A stretch of 64,000 nt of DNA from Colivivens sp963594655 (GCA_963594655.1 CAVBFD010000001.1:1-64000), one strand, 5' to 3'. Shown: positions 17,689 to 27,779, counted from the stretch's first letter. The notes: generated by a model not told the origin, from the sequence alone. Numbers and translations: made by a program.

Positions 17689-19061
17689 AGATAGTTATCG
17701 CCGGTGCGGGAGCGGTGGGGACACATCTTGCACGAATGCTTTCAAGGGAAAACCTCGACATCATCCTCATCGACAAGGACGAGGACAAGTTGGCCAAGCT
17801 CAACAACGACCTTGACATAATGACACTGGTGGTTTCACCGACATCCATCAAGGGACTCAAGCAAGCGAACATAAGCAGTGCCGACCTCTTCATCGCTGTC
17901 ACGCCCCACGAGAGCGAAAACCTCTTCTGTTGTATGCTTGCCAGACAACTGGGAGCCAAGCGTACCGTGGCGAGGATAGACAACTACGAGTACATGGCGG
18001 AAGAACACCGCAGGATATTCGACAATGCTGGCATCAGTTCCCTCATTTACCCCGAATACCTTGCCGGAAAGGAGATAGCTGCGTCGGTACTCCACAGTTG
18101 GATAAGGCAGTTGTGGGAGTTCGACGGAGGTCTGGTGTTGCTCAGTGTGAAGATGCACGACACAAACCCGTTGGAGAAGCGTCAGCGCGAGGACAACCGA
18201 AACCATCTTATTGACTGTTCACTGAAAGAGATAGGTATGGCAGGCCACCGGTTTCATGTGGTTGCCATAAAGAGGGACGACGAGACCATCATACCGAGGG
18301 GAGAAGAGAAAATCCTTTCCAACGACCTTGTGTTCTTCATGACCACAAGAGACCAGATAAACAACATACGCCATCTCGTTGGTAAGGACAATTATCCGGC
18401 GGTGAAGCACATCATGATTATCGGTGGAGGCAAACTCTCGGTAAGAACCGACTGGGCCATTCCCGACAACTACTCGGTGAAGATTATCGAACCCGACATC
18501 GCGCGGTGTGAGGAACTTGGACGATTAACCAAGGACAGGACACTCATAATCAACGGTGACGGCTATGACATAGACCTGCTTAAAGACGAGGGCTACAAAC
18601 ATATCGAAGGGTTCGTGGCACTTACCGACAACGACGAGAAGAATATACTGGCATGTGTGGCTGCCCGCAGGAACGGGATATGCAACACATACGCGCAGGT
18701 GGAGAACCTCTCCTACCTCGACATGGCGGAGTCGCTCGATGTTGGCACCATCATCAACAAGAAGATGATGGCGGCAAGCCATATCTACCAGATGTTGTTG
18801 AAAGCCGATGTCAACAACGTGAAGATGCTGACTGTGGCTGATGCCGATGTGGCAGAGTTCATCATCAAGGAAAACTCACATGTGACAAAGAAACCGGTGA
18901 TGGAGATAGGACTGCCCAACAACGTCAATATCGGTGGGATGATACGTGACGGCAAAGGGCTGCTGGTGTCTGGACAGACACAACTGAAGGCTGGCGATAG
19001 GGTAGTCGTGTTCTGTGCCAGTCAGATACTGAAGAAACTGGACAAGTACTTCACCAAATAA
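17685..19061 (+). CDS. trkA: Trk potassium uptake regulatory subunit TrkA
   Basis: This 458-residue cytoplasmic protein has two RCK units. Each has a Rossmann NAD(H)-binding half: KIVIAGAGAVGTHLARML (residues 2-19) and IMIIGGGKLSVRT (about 243-255), and each is followed by a TrkA_C-like segment, the last ending in LKAGDRVVVFCAS. TrkA gates the TrkH channel in response to nucleotides. It starts within the dxs stop codon and trkH follows after 12 bases, so the three genes form one transcription unit. Length matches the family. Confidence 0.95.
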   Translation: MKIVIAGAGAVGTHLARMLSRENLDIILIDKDEDKLAKLNNDLDIMTLVVSPTSIKGLKQANISSADLFIAVTPHESENLFCCMLARQLGAKRTVARIDNYEYMAEEHRRIFDNAGISSLIYPEYLAGKEIAASVLHSWIRQLWEFDGGLVLLSVKMHDTNPLEKRQREDNRNHLIDCSLKEIGMAGHRFHVVAIKRDDETIIPRGEEKILSNDLVFFMTTRDQINNIRHLVGKDNYPAVKHIMIIGGGKLSVRTDWAIPDNYSVKIIEPDIARCEELGRLTKDRTLIINGDGYDIDLLKDEGYKHIEGFVALTDNDEKNILACVAARRNGICNTYAQVENLSYLDMAESLDVGTIINKKMMAASHIYQMLLKADVNNVKMLTVADADVAEFIIKENSHVTKKPVMEIGLPNNVNIGGMIRDGKGLLVSGQTQLKAGDRVVVFCASQILKKLDKYFTK

Positions 19062-19073
19062 ACGGCGCATGCA

Positions 19074-20579
19074 ATGATCAACTGGCGACAGATACTCAAG
19101 GTAATAGGAATCCTGCTTTTCATCGAGGCGGGCAACTTGGTTGTCACACTCTGTGTAGCCCTCCTCTACCGTGAGGATGTGATGCCGTTCGTATGGGCTG
19201 TCGTCTGTGCCTTGGCACTGGGTCTCACTGGAGTGGCTGTGGGCTGGAACGCTGGCAAGAACATCAACCGCCGCGACGGTTATGTGATTGTGTCGCTGGT
19301 ATGGATTGTGTTCTCCCTCATAGGAACAATCCCGTTCCTTCTTACAGGCAGCGTACACGACTTTGCGAGTGGTTTTTTTGAAACGATGTCGGGGTTCACG
19401 TCCACAGGGGCCACCGTCATGGACAATATAGACATACTGCCACGGAGTATCGTGTTCTGGAGGAGTATGACTCAGTGGATTGGCGGTATCGGAATCATCT
19501 TCTTCACCCTTGCCATCCTGCCGGCGTTCGGTGTCGGTGAAGTCAAGCTGTTCGCAGCCGAATCCACCGGGCCGCTGCACGATAAGATACATCCGCGCAT
19601 CAGTGTGGCTGTGAGATGGATTGTAACCATCTACCTCGGACTCACCTTGATGTGTATCGTCGCCTTGTGGCTGTGCGGCATGAGTCTTTTCGATGCGGTA
19701 AACATAGGTATGACCACAACCGGCACTGGAGGGTTCTCGCCCCATTCGGCGATGTTCCACGACCAGTGGCACTCTCCTGCCATCGAGTACGTAACGACCG
19801 CGTTCATGTTCCTCTCGGGAGTGAACTACACGCTGCTTTATTATACGGTACTGAAGGGACGTATACGTAAGGTGTTGGACAACTATGAACTGCGTGTTTA
19901 CCTTTTCTTCCTATGTGCCGCCACACTGATCTGCACCCTCTTCATGATGGCAAGAAACGGAGGCGGCGACATTGAGTCCATATTCCGCGAGTCGCTCTTC
20001 ACCACGGTGTCCCTACAGACCACGACCGGTTTTGCGTCATACGACTACACCCTGTGGCCACAGACCCTGATGCCGGTACTGATATTCCTCATGTTTGCCG
20101 GAGCGTGTTCCGGTTCCACATCCGGAGGATTCAAGTGTGTGCGGTGGGCTATATTGTGGAAGGTGCTGCAGAACGAGTTCAAGAGGATTATCCACCCGCG
20201 GATGGTCGCGCCCGTGAAACTGAACAACGAGATAATACCCACGTCGGTACAAAAGACACTGCTCGCCTATGTCACCCTTTTTGTGGGATCACTCGTAATA
20301 GGCACTTTTATCCTCATCCTGTGTGGAGTGGACAACACCTATATAGAGACGGGCGGTACTGACGGATCGTTTAGGCAGGACTACACGGAAGCCTTGAGCC
20401 TGTCGCTCTCGTCACTGAGCAACGTGGGACTGGCGATGGACTATTTCGGACCAGTCCATTCGTGGGCGGTACTCAGTCCCGCCAGCAAGATAACCTGTTC
20501 ACTGCTCATGCTCATAGGCCGTCTGGAGATATTCCCCATATTGATTCTGCTGACCAGGAGTTTCTGGAGGAAAGACTAA
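19074..20579 (+). CDS. trkH: Trk potassium uptake transmembrane subunit TrkH
   Basis: The 501-residue protein is almost entirely hydrophobic and carries the four pore-loop repeats of the TrkH/KtrB family: GFTSTGATVMDNI (about 109-121), TTTGTGGFSPHS (about 217-228), TTTGFASYDY (about 318-327) and LSNVGLAMDYFGP near residue 450. It forms the potassium-conducting channel in the inner membrane, working with TrkA encoded just upstream. The comM/yifB gene starts 30 bases later and may be co-transcribed. Confidence 0.95.
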   Translation: MINWRQILKVIGILLFIEAGNLVVTLCVALLYREDVMPFVWAVVCALALGLTGVAVGWNAGKNINRRDGYVIVSLVWIVFSLIGTIPFLLTGSVHDFASGFFETMSGFTSTGATVMDNIDILPRSIVFWRSMTQWIGGIGIIFFTLAILPAFGVGEVKLFAAESTGPLHDKIHPRISVAVRWIVTIYLGLTLMCIVALWLCGMSLFDAVNIGMTTTGTGGFSPHSAMFHDQWHSPAIEYVTTAFMFLSGVNYTLLYYTVLKGRIRKVLDNYELRVYLFFLCAATLICTLFMMARNGGGDIESIFRESLFTTVSLQTTTGFASYDYTLWPQTLMPVLIFLMFAGACSGSTSGGFKCVRWAILWKVLQNEFKRIIHPRMVAPVKLNNEIIPTSVQKTLLAYVTLFVGSLVIGTFILILCGVDNTYIETGGTDGSFRQDYTEALSLSLSSLSNVGLAMDYFGPVHSWAVLSPASKITCSLLMLIGRLEIFPILILLTRSFWRKD

Positions 20580-20609
20580 GAAAATTATAGAACCATTTAT
20601 AAGGCAACA

Positions 20610-22157
20610 ATGATAACGAAAGTTTATTCAGCGACACTACAGGGACTGGACGCGCTGCCAGTCACCATCGAGACTTGCATCAACCAATGTCCCGCGTCAC
20701 GCTTCTCCATTGTCGGACTGCCCGACAGCGCTGTCCGCGAGAGTCAGGACAGGGTATTGTCCGCATTGGCAGACAATGACTACAAGATAAACATGAAGGA
20801 GATTATAGTCAATCTCGCACCTGCCGACATCAAGAAGGAAGGGTCGGGGTTCGATCTCCCCATTGCCCTCGGTATACTGATGTCGATGAAGTATCTGGAT
20901 ACGAAGGGCATTGAGAAAAACATGTTTGTGGGGGAACTCGGTCTTGACGGCACGGTACAGCCGGTGAAGGGCGCGCTTCCGATTGCAATCAAAGCACGGC
21001 AAATGGGGTTTGAGGGACTGTTCGTGCCGGAAGAAAACGTGCGTGAGGCGGCTGTGGTGAACAAACTGAAGGTGTACGGCATCAAACACCTCATGGAAGT
21101 GGTGGGTTTCCTCTCGGGAACGTCCACTATTGTCCCTACAGAAATCAACACGCGTGAGTTGTTCTTCTCGCAGCAGTGCCATTTCGACTTCGACTTCGAT
21201 GAGGTAAAGGGACAGGAGAATGTCAAGCGGGCGTTTGAAGTGGCGGCGGCCGGTGGACACAACATCATACTCGTCGGCAGTCCCGGTTGCGGCAAGTCGA
21301 TGATGTCAAAGCGCATCCCCTCCATCTTGCCTCCGCTGTCACTTGCGGAAAGTCTGGAGACTACCCAGATACACAGTATTGCAGGTAAGTTGGGGAAGGA
21401 CACGTCACTCATAACCCAACGTCCTTTCCGTTCGCCCCACCACACGGTGTCCGACGTGGCGTTGGTGGGCGGCGGCACCACGTTCATGCCCGGAGAGATA
21501 TGTCTCGCACATAACGGAGTACTGTTCCTCGATGAATTCACCGAGTTTTCCAAGCCTGTGCTGGAGACACTGCGCCAACCCCTTGAAGACAGGGTTATAA
21601 CCATATCAAGGGCGCGCTATAACATCACGATGCCCTGCTCGTTCATGCTTGTGGCGTCGATGAATCCATGTCCATGCGGATACAAGCACCATCCTACCCA
21701 TCCCTGTGTGTGTACACCGTCACAGGTTCAGCGTTACCTCAACAAGATAAGTGGACCGTTGATGGACAGGATAGACATTCAAGTGGAGGTGGAGAGTGTT
21801 CCGTTCTGCGACATGGCTGACAAGCCCAAGGGTGAGTCGAGCGCGACGATACGTGAGAGGGTCATCAAGGCGCGCAAGATACAGGAAGAGAGGTACAAGG
21901 ATGTGAAGGGGGTACACTGCAACGCCCAGATGACATCCTCGCAACTGACAAGGTATGCCTGTCTCGACGCTCAGAGTACAGAACGTCTGCGTGACGCCAT
22001 GAAACGGCTCAACCTGTCCGCACGCGCCTACGACCGTATACTGAAAGTGGCGCGCACCATCGCTGACCTTGACGGCAGTGAGAACATACAGTCCAGACAT
22101 ATAGGCGAGGCCATCGGCTACAGGAATCTCGACCGCAGCGACTGGATGGAAGATTGA
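20610..22157 (+). CDS. comM: YifB/ComM-family Mg-chelatase-like AAA+ ATPase
   Basis: This 515-residue protein has the order typical of YifB/ComM: an N-terminal Lon-protease-like (ChlI) domain (KVYSATLQGLDALPVTIE; SIVGLPDSAVRESQDRV), then an AAA+ domain with Walker A VGSPGCGKSMMSKRIP (about 222-237), FRSPHHTVSD, Walker B LFLDEFTEF, and a C-terminal domain with YDRILKVARTIADL. In competent bacteria ComM is a branch-migration helicase that helps integrate transforming DNA. The zinc-like CPCGYKHHPTHPCVC block near residues 353-367 is also standard. It converges with the helix-hairpin-helix protein gene; only 18 bases separate them. Confidence 0.93.
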   Translation: MITKVYSATLQGLDALPVTIETCINQCPASRFSIVGLPDSAVRESQDRVLSALADNDYKINMKEIIVNLAPADIKKEGSGFDLPIALGILMSMKYLDTKGIEKNMFVGELGLDGTVQPVKGALPIAIKARQMGFEGLFVPEENVREAAVVNKLKVYGIKHLMEVVGFLSGTSTIVPTEINTRELFFSQQCHFDFDFDEVKGQENVKRAFEVAAAGGHNIILVGSPGCGKSMMSKRIPSILPPLSLAESLETTQIHSIAGKLGKDTSLITQRPFRSPHHTVSDVALVGGGTTFMPGEICLAHNGVLFLDEFTEFSKPVLETLRQPLEDRVITISRARYNITMPCSFMLVASMNPCPCGYKHHPTHPCVCTPSQVQRYLNKISGPLMDRIDIQVEVESVPFCDMADKPKGESSATIRERVIKARKIQEERYKDVKGVHCNAQMTSSQLTRYACLDAQSTERLRDAMKRLNLSARAYDRILKVARTIADLDGSENIQSRHIGEAIGYRNLDRSDWMED

Positions 22158-22175
22158 CAGGAGCTGTCCCGACTC

Positions 22176-24287
22176 TCACAGCACCCACCGCAACAGAAAC
22201 TGCAAGTCCTCCCTGTGGTCAGCGTTTATCACATCCAGACTGCTGCCTATGGTGTCACGGTCGAAATACTTGGACACTGATAAACGTCCCATGACATACA
22301 GGTTGCGGATTATGGGATATGACAGCAGAAGGACGGAACGTATACCGTGTCCGTACTGCGATGACATCCCCGATGAATAGATTAACGACGGCTCGTAGAG
22401 ATACACACGCGAGCTGTATGAAGTGGTGTTGAAGTAGGTCACCATAAGGTCTATGCGCTTACCGCTCTGCGTCCTGCTTGCAAGTCGCGCGTTCTGCGAC
22501 AGCATGAAACCATACTCGTTGGACACATCCGGATTGAACACGTGGGTGCCATAGAGGATGGTCTTGGTGGAGAAGGTGGGCGTGAACTGTCTGCTGTATT
22601 GTATCTTGAGGTTCTGGTTGGTATAGTAATGCAACTCTGTCGCGTCCTTACTCACCTTATAGTCCTTCTGCTTCGATTTGAAGCGGTAGTTGACAACAAG
22701 GGACGACTTGTCCGAAGGGACGTACGTGGCGCGGACCATACAGTCTATTCCGTTCGATCCGTCCGACACCTGGTATTTCCTGTAAGGGAAGGTGAACCCG
22801 TCGGCATACGCCTCTACATACAGCCGGCTCGCCACCTGTGTCTTCACACCTGCATATACACCCGACTCGTTCTGAGGCTTACTGTTCTCGCCAAAGCCGT
22901 TGGCGTACAATGTGGCGTACTGCTTGCCGTAATGACGCAGAAGGAGTACCAGTGAGGTATTGGCATTGGTGGTGTACCTTATTATATTTACCGTAGCCAA
23001 CCCCTTGTTCCTCCTTTCTCCATACATGTAATTCAGGGCAAAGGCAGTCTCGCCCATGACCGACAGACGACGGTGGCGGAACGAGTAGTTCACGCCAGTG
23101 GCACTGAAGTCATTCCCCTGCGGGTTATACATCCTGTAGAGACTTGCCTCAGTATTGTATTTGGGCAGTAACGGTATGGACAGATGAGAGTACAGGGTGG
23201 TCATGCCTATACCCCAGTTGTTGCCGCTGTACTGGAATCCACCACCGGCAGAGAGTTCGTCCATATTACCCTTTTTGCTTATCTCCAGTTTGGTGCGGTG
23301 CAGTCCGTCCTGTTTGAGTGAGGTGACCGACTCATATCCATTCTCCTCCATGCTCTTGGCATTGACAGTGCCGTCTATGTCACGGAAAGATACATATGCC
23401 GTCACGTCAAAGCGTCTGAGTAGGCGTACGGTAGCCGCGGCACCCCTGAAGTAATTCACCTCCGACATTGACGAGTGCTTGCTTATACCCCGGTTGGTGG
23501 ACGATGAAGACGACATGCTGGAAATCTTTCCGAAACTCATAGAGCTGTTGACCACCAGTCCCTGTCCGAAACTGAGTTTATAGTCGCCAATCACCAGTTT
23601 CTGTATCCTGCCAATCTTCTGCAGCATCACGTAGCCTGCCCAATAGTCGATACCCTTTTCCCCGACATCCTTCTCCATCTGCACTCCGGCGTAAAGATGT
23701 TGCATCGATTCAAACCGGTACCTGAACGAATGGTAGAAGCGTGTGCCTTGGTAAACCTTGTTGGGTGACTTCAGCAGTATACTGTCGGACTTGGGCTTGA
23801 ATCCCTCCTTGGTATACAGCGGAAAGTCGGAACGCAAGACCAACTCGTGCTTGCCGTACCTCATGAGGTCACGTAGACGCACATCGCGCGACCGGTCGGC
23901 GACAGACGCGTCAACACAACAGAAGAGCGTCAGTCTCATGCGTGTCGGATAATCGAGTTCACGTATGTACATCAGTTCCCCTAAAGAAAGCATGGGACGG
24001 TTGCGGCTCACATAATCGACTATCGCCAGAACCTGTACCGTAGAAAGGAACGGCAGTTGCTGGAGTTGCTGTGCGGTAGCCCCGTTCAGTTCAATCGGGT
24101 GTTGGTGTATGTCGTAGAGTTCCTCCACGACATCCTCGTCATAATCACTTCCCTCGTCATACAACGACTGTATGAAGTCTTCCCAGGTGAGCCTCGCACC
24201 CTCTTCCGTCTGGGCGCAGACCGGGCGGCACATGCATGACACCACGCACAGTACCGTCAAAAGCCTCATAAAGTTGAGTGTTCTCAT
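22176..24287 (-). CDS. Helix-hairpin-helix protein with outer-membrane barrel-like C-terminus
   Basis: The 703-residue protein starts with a signal peptide (LLTVLCVVSCMCRPVCAQ). Residues about 35-125 contain ComEA-like helix-hairpin-helix repeats (PIELNGATAQQLQQLPFLS; LSLGELMYIRELDYPTRM). The remaining 550 or so residues are rich in alternating aromatic and polar strands (for example DYKLSFGQGLVVNSS and NWGIGMTTLYSHL) and end in LQFLLRWVL, a typical outer-membrane barrel finish. This HHH-plus-barrel architecture recurs in Bacteroidetes with unknown function; DNA binding at the surface is only a guess. It is the last gene of the minus-strand cluster that starts with the ACT-domain gene, with an 82-base gap before it. 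Confidence 0.75.
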   Translation of the reverse strand: MRTLNFMRLLTVLCVVSCMCRPVCAQTEEGARLTWEDFIQSLYDEGSDYDEDVVEELYDIHQHPIELNGATAQQLQQLPFLSTVQVLAIVDYVSRNRPMLSLGELMYIRELDYPTRMRLTLFCCVDASVADRSRDVRLRDLMRYGKHELVLRSDFPLYTKEGFKPKSDSILLKSPNKVYQGTRFYHSFRYRFESMQHLYAGVQMEKDVGEKGIDYWAGYVMLQKIGRIQKLVIGDYKLSFGQGLVVNSSMSFGKISSMSSSSSTNRGISKHSSMSEVNYFRGAAATVRLLRRFDVTAYVSFRDIDGTVNAKSMEENGYESVTSLKQDGLHRTKLEISKKGNMDELSAGGGFQYSGNNWGIGMTTLYSHLSIPLLPKYNTEASLYRMYNPQGNDFSATGVNYSFRHRRLSVMGETAFALNYMYGERRNKGLATVNIIRYTTNANTSLVLLLRHYGKQYATLYANGFGENSKPQNESGVYAGVKTQVASRLYVEAYADGFTFPYRKYQVSDGSNGIDCMVRATYVPSDKSSLVVNYRFKSKQKDYKVSKDATELHYYTNQNLKIQYSRQFTPTFSTKTILYGTHVFNPDVSNEYGFMLSQNARLASRTQSGKRIDLMVTYFNTTSYSSRVYLYEPSLIYSSGMSSQYGHGIRSVLLLSYPIIRNLYVMGRLSVSKYFDRDTIGSSLDVINADHREDLQFLLRWVL

Positions 24288-24369
24288 AAACTTCTCTATA
24301 ATTGTTGTTGTCTGTAATCATACCGTCATGTGGTGACTGTTACGAAACCGTGTCGTCCAGTCATGCTCC

Positions 24370-25152
24370 CTAATAAAACTTGTTCCATATAATGTCCTGT
24401 AGTGTAGGGTATTTCTTACGGTATCTCAAGAGAGTCGGCATGTCGATGTCTCCGGTAATCTCGCACTCCGTATCCGCAGGTCCGTCCGCAATGGTATGTC
24501 CATAGGGGTGTATGATTCTGGATCCGCCGTAATACTCACCATAGTCGTCCGCACCAATACGGTTGCATACAGCCACAAAGCACTGGTTCTCTATGGCACG
24601 CGCCACAGGCAGGGTCTCCCATGCCGCACTGCGCGCCACAGGGTAGTTGGCTGAATACACTATCAGGTCGTACAGGATGTTCCCTTCGGCATCGGTGTTG
24701 TTGCGACACCACATAGGGAACTGCAGGTCATAACATATCTCCAACAGGATTTTAACTCCACGGAATTCAACGATCACCCGGTCGTCGCCGGCGGTATACT
24801 GCTTGCCCTCGCCTCCGTAAGTGAAGAGGTGGCTTTTGTCGTAGTGCGTAACCGTTCCATTGGGTTGGACGAAGTACATGCGGTTGTAGTACCTGCCCTT
24901 ATCCTCCACAGCGATGCTTCCACATATAGCGCCGTCCACAGCCGCCGCCTTCTCCTTCATCCACCGCAGAGTCTCCGGGTTGGAAGCTGGTTCGGCAAAC
25001 CACTGCGGATAGGTGAGGAAGCCGGTGGTGAACATCTCTGGCAGCAGGTAAAGGTCCGAACCCGGAGTCCTGTCTATCGCCTCTCCTATTTTCCGTAAGT
25101 TGAACTGGGGCGACTGCCATGCGGTGTCCTGTTGTAGAAGTGTTATCCTCAT
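24370..25152 (-). CDS. Carbon-nitrogen hydrolase (omega-amidase-like)
   Basis: The 260-residue protein belongs to the nitrilase superfamily. The catalytic triad is visible: Glu39 in LYLLPEMFTTGF, Lys in HYDKSHLFTYGGE (about residue 106) and Cys in LLEICYDLQFP (about residue 138). The sequence around these sites resembles YafV/omega-amidase, which hydrolyses alpha-ketoglutaramate and related alpha-keto amides, a clean-up role in the methionine salvage and glutamine transaminase routes. The start is four bases downstream of the polyprenyl synthase stop, so both are probably translated from one mRNA. Exact substrate is inferred. Confidence 0.85.
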   Translation of the reverse strand: MRITLLQQDTAWQSPQFNLRKIGEAIDRTPGSDLYLLPEMFTTGFLTYPQWFAEPASNPETLRWMKEKAAAVDGAICGSIAVEDKGRYYNRMYFVQPNGTVTHYDKSHLFTYGGEGKQYTAGDDRVIVEFRGVKILLEICYDLQFPMWCRNNTDAEGNILYDLIVYSANYPVARSAAWETLPVARAIENQCFVAVCNRIGADDYGEYYGGSRIIHPYGHTIADGPADTECEITGDIDMPTLLRYRKKYPTLQDIIWNKFY

Positions 25153-25156
25153 GTCT

Positions 25157-26110
25157 TTAATACGTCCTGCCTACAACATAGTCCACATACTCGCGCAATG
25201 CCCGTGTGACCTCGTTGTCCTTATACTTGTCCAGCAACCCACAGGCCTTGTCCGCATAGCCGTGCATGACCTGTGTCGCATATTCAATTCCACGGTGCTG
25301 CCTGGTGAAGTCCAACACCTGTTGTATGTCGTCCTCAGTGGCACTACGGTCTTTTATCTTACGCACCATGTCCCTGCAATCGGTAGCCGAATGAGTGAGG
25401 GCATAGATGGTAGGCAGGGTTATCTTGCCTTCACGCAGGTCATTGCCAGTCGGTTTACCTATGTCGTCTGTAAGGTTGTCGAATATATCGTCCTTTATCT
25501 GGAAACACATGCCCACGTATTCACCGAACAGCCCCATGTTTTCCACGTCATCCTCTTCCGCACCTGCCGTGATTGCCCCCGACCTCGCACAAGCGGAGAA
25601 AAGAACGGCTGTCTTGTTCCTTATTATGTCGTAATAGGTCGTCTCCGACAAGTCTGTGTTGGATATGTTCAACAGTTGCAGCAACTCTCCGTTGGACAGT
25701 CCCTGTGCCGCACTGGAGAGTATGTCCACGAGTCGGGTGTCGTGCGTGTCCGCAAGGAACTTGAGCGCGGACGCAAGGATATAGTCGCCCACAAGCACAG
25801 CCACCTTATTGCCTTCGGCGTAATTGAGCGAGTCCTGTCCACGTCGCTCGTCGCTCTCGTCCACCACATCGTCATGCACAAGACTGGCTGTATGGAACGC
25901 CTCATAGGCGGCGGCCACGTTGAGTGTGCCTCCGTTGATTCCACCGAACAGTTTGGCTGACAGCAGAACCAGGATTGGGCGCATCATCTTGCCTGAACGG
26001 CCGAGGATGGTTGTCAGAGCCCTGCCGAGCAGAGGGTTGTCGTGCCGGCACAGGTCTGTGAGAAGAGTCCTGCATTGCTGTAGTTCCGCTTGTACTATAC
26101 TGTTGTTCAT
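25157..26110 (-). CDS. Trans-polyprenyl diphosphate synthase
   Basis: This 317-residue protein has both Asp-rich motifs of trans-isoprenyl diphosphate synthases: HDDVVDESDERRG with Asp80, Asp81 and Asp84, and KDDIFDNLTDDIGK with Asp207, Asp208 and Asp211. GKMMRPILVLLSAKLFGG (40-57) is the diphosphate-binding block. The small Ala/Ser-Leu-Val residues before the first motif and the overall length fit a long-chain (octaprenyl/solanesyl, IspB-like) enzyme that makes the side chain of menaquinone. Product length cannot be set from sequence alone. It lies 35 bases after the PFL-family gene and four before the amidase gene. Confidence 0.9.
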   Translation of the reverse strand: MNNSIVQAELQQCRTLLTDLCRHDNPLLGRALTTILGRSGKMMRPILVLLSAKLFGGINGGTLNVAAAYEAFHTASLVHDDVVDESDERRGQDSLNYAEGNKVAVLVGDYILASALKFLADTHDTRLVDILSSAAQGLSNGELLQLLNISNTDLSETTYYDIIRNKTAVLFSACARSGAITAGAEEDDVENMGLFGEYVGMCFQIKDDIFDNLTDDIGKPTGNDLREGKITLPTIYALTHSATDCRDMVRKIKDRSATEDDIQQVLDFTRQHRGIEYATQVMHGYADKACGLLDKYKDNEVTRALREYVDYVVGRTY

Positions 26111-26145
26111 ACTCTTTACTTACGGGCGTTTGATTATCGTGACGG

Positions 26146-27510
26146 TTAGTTCTTGAAACTGTGTATAGGAGCCGGTATACGTCCCGCACGGTTGATGAAA
26201 CGGTTGCAACTGAACGTGTTTACCGGCATAACTGGAGCATAACCCAGCAAACCTCCGAATTCAACGGTGTCGCCCACCTTCTTGCCTTCGACAGGGATGA
26301 TACGTACAGCGGTAGTCTTCTGGTTGACCATTCCTATAGCGGATTCATCGGCGATGATGCCAGAGATGGTCGAAGCCGTCGTGTCTCCCGGGATGGCTAT
26401 CATGTCAAGTCCGACAGAACATACACAGGTCATCGCTTCCAGTTTCTCTATGGTAAGCGCACCCGCCTCCACCGCGTCTATCATGCCCTGGTCCTCGCTC
26501 ACAGGAATGAACGCCCCTGAGAGTCCGCCCACATAACTGCTTGCCATCACTCCGCCCTTCTTGACCTGGTCGTTGAGCAGCGCCAAGGCTGCGGTAGTAC
26601 CGGGAGCGCCGGCCTTCTCCACACCGATACACTGGAGGATGTCTGCCACTGAGTCCCCGATAGCCGGAGTCGGCGCGAGGGAGAGGTCGATTATCCCGAA
26701 CGGCACACCCAGACGTTTGCTTGCCTCCTGGGCGACCAACTGTCCGACACGTGTTATCTTAAACGCTGTCTTCTTTATTGTCTCACACAGAACCTCGAAG
26801 TTGGCGTCGGGAATCTGCTGCAAGGCGTACTTCACCACGCCCGGTCCGCTTACTCCCACATTGATGATGGCATCAGCCTCGCTCACACCGTGGAAAGCCC
26901 CTGCCATGAACGGGTTGTCGTCGGGCGCATTGCAGAGAACCACCAGTTTGGCACATCCGATGGAATCACTGTCACGGGTCAGTGCGGCAGTCTGTTTTAT
27001 TATCTCGCCCATGAGGCGCACGGCATCCATGTTGATTCCCGTCTTGGTGGAACCCACATTGACAGAGCTGCATATGCGCTCGGTCTCCGCCATCGCTTCG
27101 GGTATAGACCGTATCAGCAGTTCGTCACTGCGCGTCATTCCCTTCGACACCACGGCACTGTATCCACCTATGAAGTTGACCCCGACCTCATGCGCCACCT
27201 CGTCCAATGCCTTGGCTATCCGCACATAGTCCGACGGAGTGTCGCAACAGGAACCGCCTACCAGTGACACTGGCGTGATGGATATGCGTTTGTTGACAAT
27301 GGGAATGGCAAACTCACGGGATATCTCCTCACCGGTACTTACCAGATTGCTGGCGTACCGGCTTATCTTCTCCTTTATTTTGCGGCAAGTGGTCTCCAGA
27401 CTCTGGTCCGCACAGTCAAGCAGACTGATTCCCATCGTGATGGTACGGACATCGAGATTCTCCTGTTCGATCATCTTGTTGGTCTCGAACACTTCATTGA
27501 TATTGATCAT
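26146..27510 (-). CDS. PFL/DUF711 family protein (UPF0210)
   Basis: The 454-residue protein matches the DUF711 (UPF0210) family, which is distantly related to pyruvate-formate-lyase-type barrels and has no established reaction. Recognisable stretches are VRTITMGISLLDCADQSL near the start, GVNFIGGYSAVVSKGMT, NAPDDNPFMAGAFHGV and FGIIDLSLAPTPAIGDSVA. There is no Gly-radical motif. Its start overlaps the stop of the ACT-domain gene (27507-27510, ATGA), a pairing conserved in many bacteria, which suggests that the two proteins work together and that the ACT protein senses a small ligand. Confidence 0.9.
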   Translation of the reverse strand: MININEVFETNKMIEQENLDVRTITMGISLLDCADQSLETTCRKIKEKISRYASNLVSTGEEISREFAIPIVNKRISITPVSLVGGSCCDTPSDYVRIAKALDEVAHEVGVNFIGGYSAVVSKGMTRSDELLIRSIPEAMAETERICSSVNVGSTKTGINMDAVRLMGEIIKQTAALTRDSDSIGCAKLVVLCNAPDDNPFMAGAFHGVSEADAIINVGVSGPGVVKYALQQIPDANFEVLCETIKKTAFKITRVGQLVAQEASKRLGVPFGIIDLSLAPTPAIGDSVADILQCIGVEKAGAPGTTAALALLNDQVKKGGVMASSYVGGLSGAFIPVSEDQGMIDAVEAGALTIEKLEAMTCVCSVGLDMIAIPGDTTASTISGIIADESAIGMVNQKTTAVRIIPVEGKKVGDTVEFGGLLGYAPVMPVNTFSCNRFINRAGRIPAPIHSFKN

Positions 27511-27779
27511 ATCCGGTGCATTTTGTTAAAGATGTCCTCAAGCTGGCATTTCACCTGCACCCCTATCTCGTTGCCGAGCAGGGTCAGTTCCTCTGTCACG
27601 CTTCCGAAGTCCTTGGTGCAGTTGTCCATGCTGACAATCATCATCATGTTGAAATAGCCCTGTACGATGGTCTGGCTTATGTCGAGGATATTTATCTGGT
27701 TGTCCGCAAGGTGTGTACACACTTTAGCAATGATACCGACGGTATCCTTGCCTACGACTGTGATTATCGCTTTTGTCAT
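27507..27779 (-). CDS. ACT-domain protein (UPF0237)
   Basis: From the Met at 27779 the product has 90 residues, the size of the UPF0237 family; a longer frame exists upstream but would run through the promoter. The sequence MTKAIITVVGKDTVGIIAKV starts a single ACT ligand-binding domain, with the second half NEIGVQVKCQLEDIFNKMHR typical of the family. ACT domains bind amino acids or similar small molecules and regulate partners. It is the first gene of a minus-strand cluster and overlaps the DUF711 gene by four bases. Confidence 0.9.
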   Translation of the reverse strand: MTKAIITVVGKDTVGIIAKVCTHLADNQINILDISQTIVQGYFNMMMIVSMDNCTKDFGSVTEELTLLGNEIGVQVKCQLEDIFNKMHRI

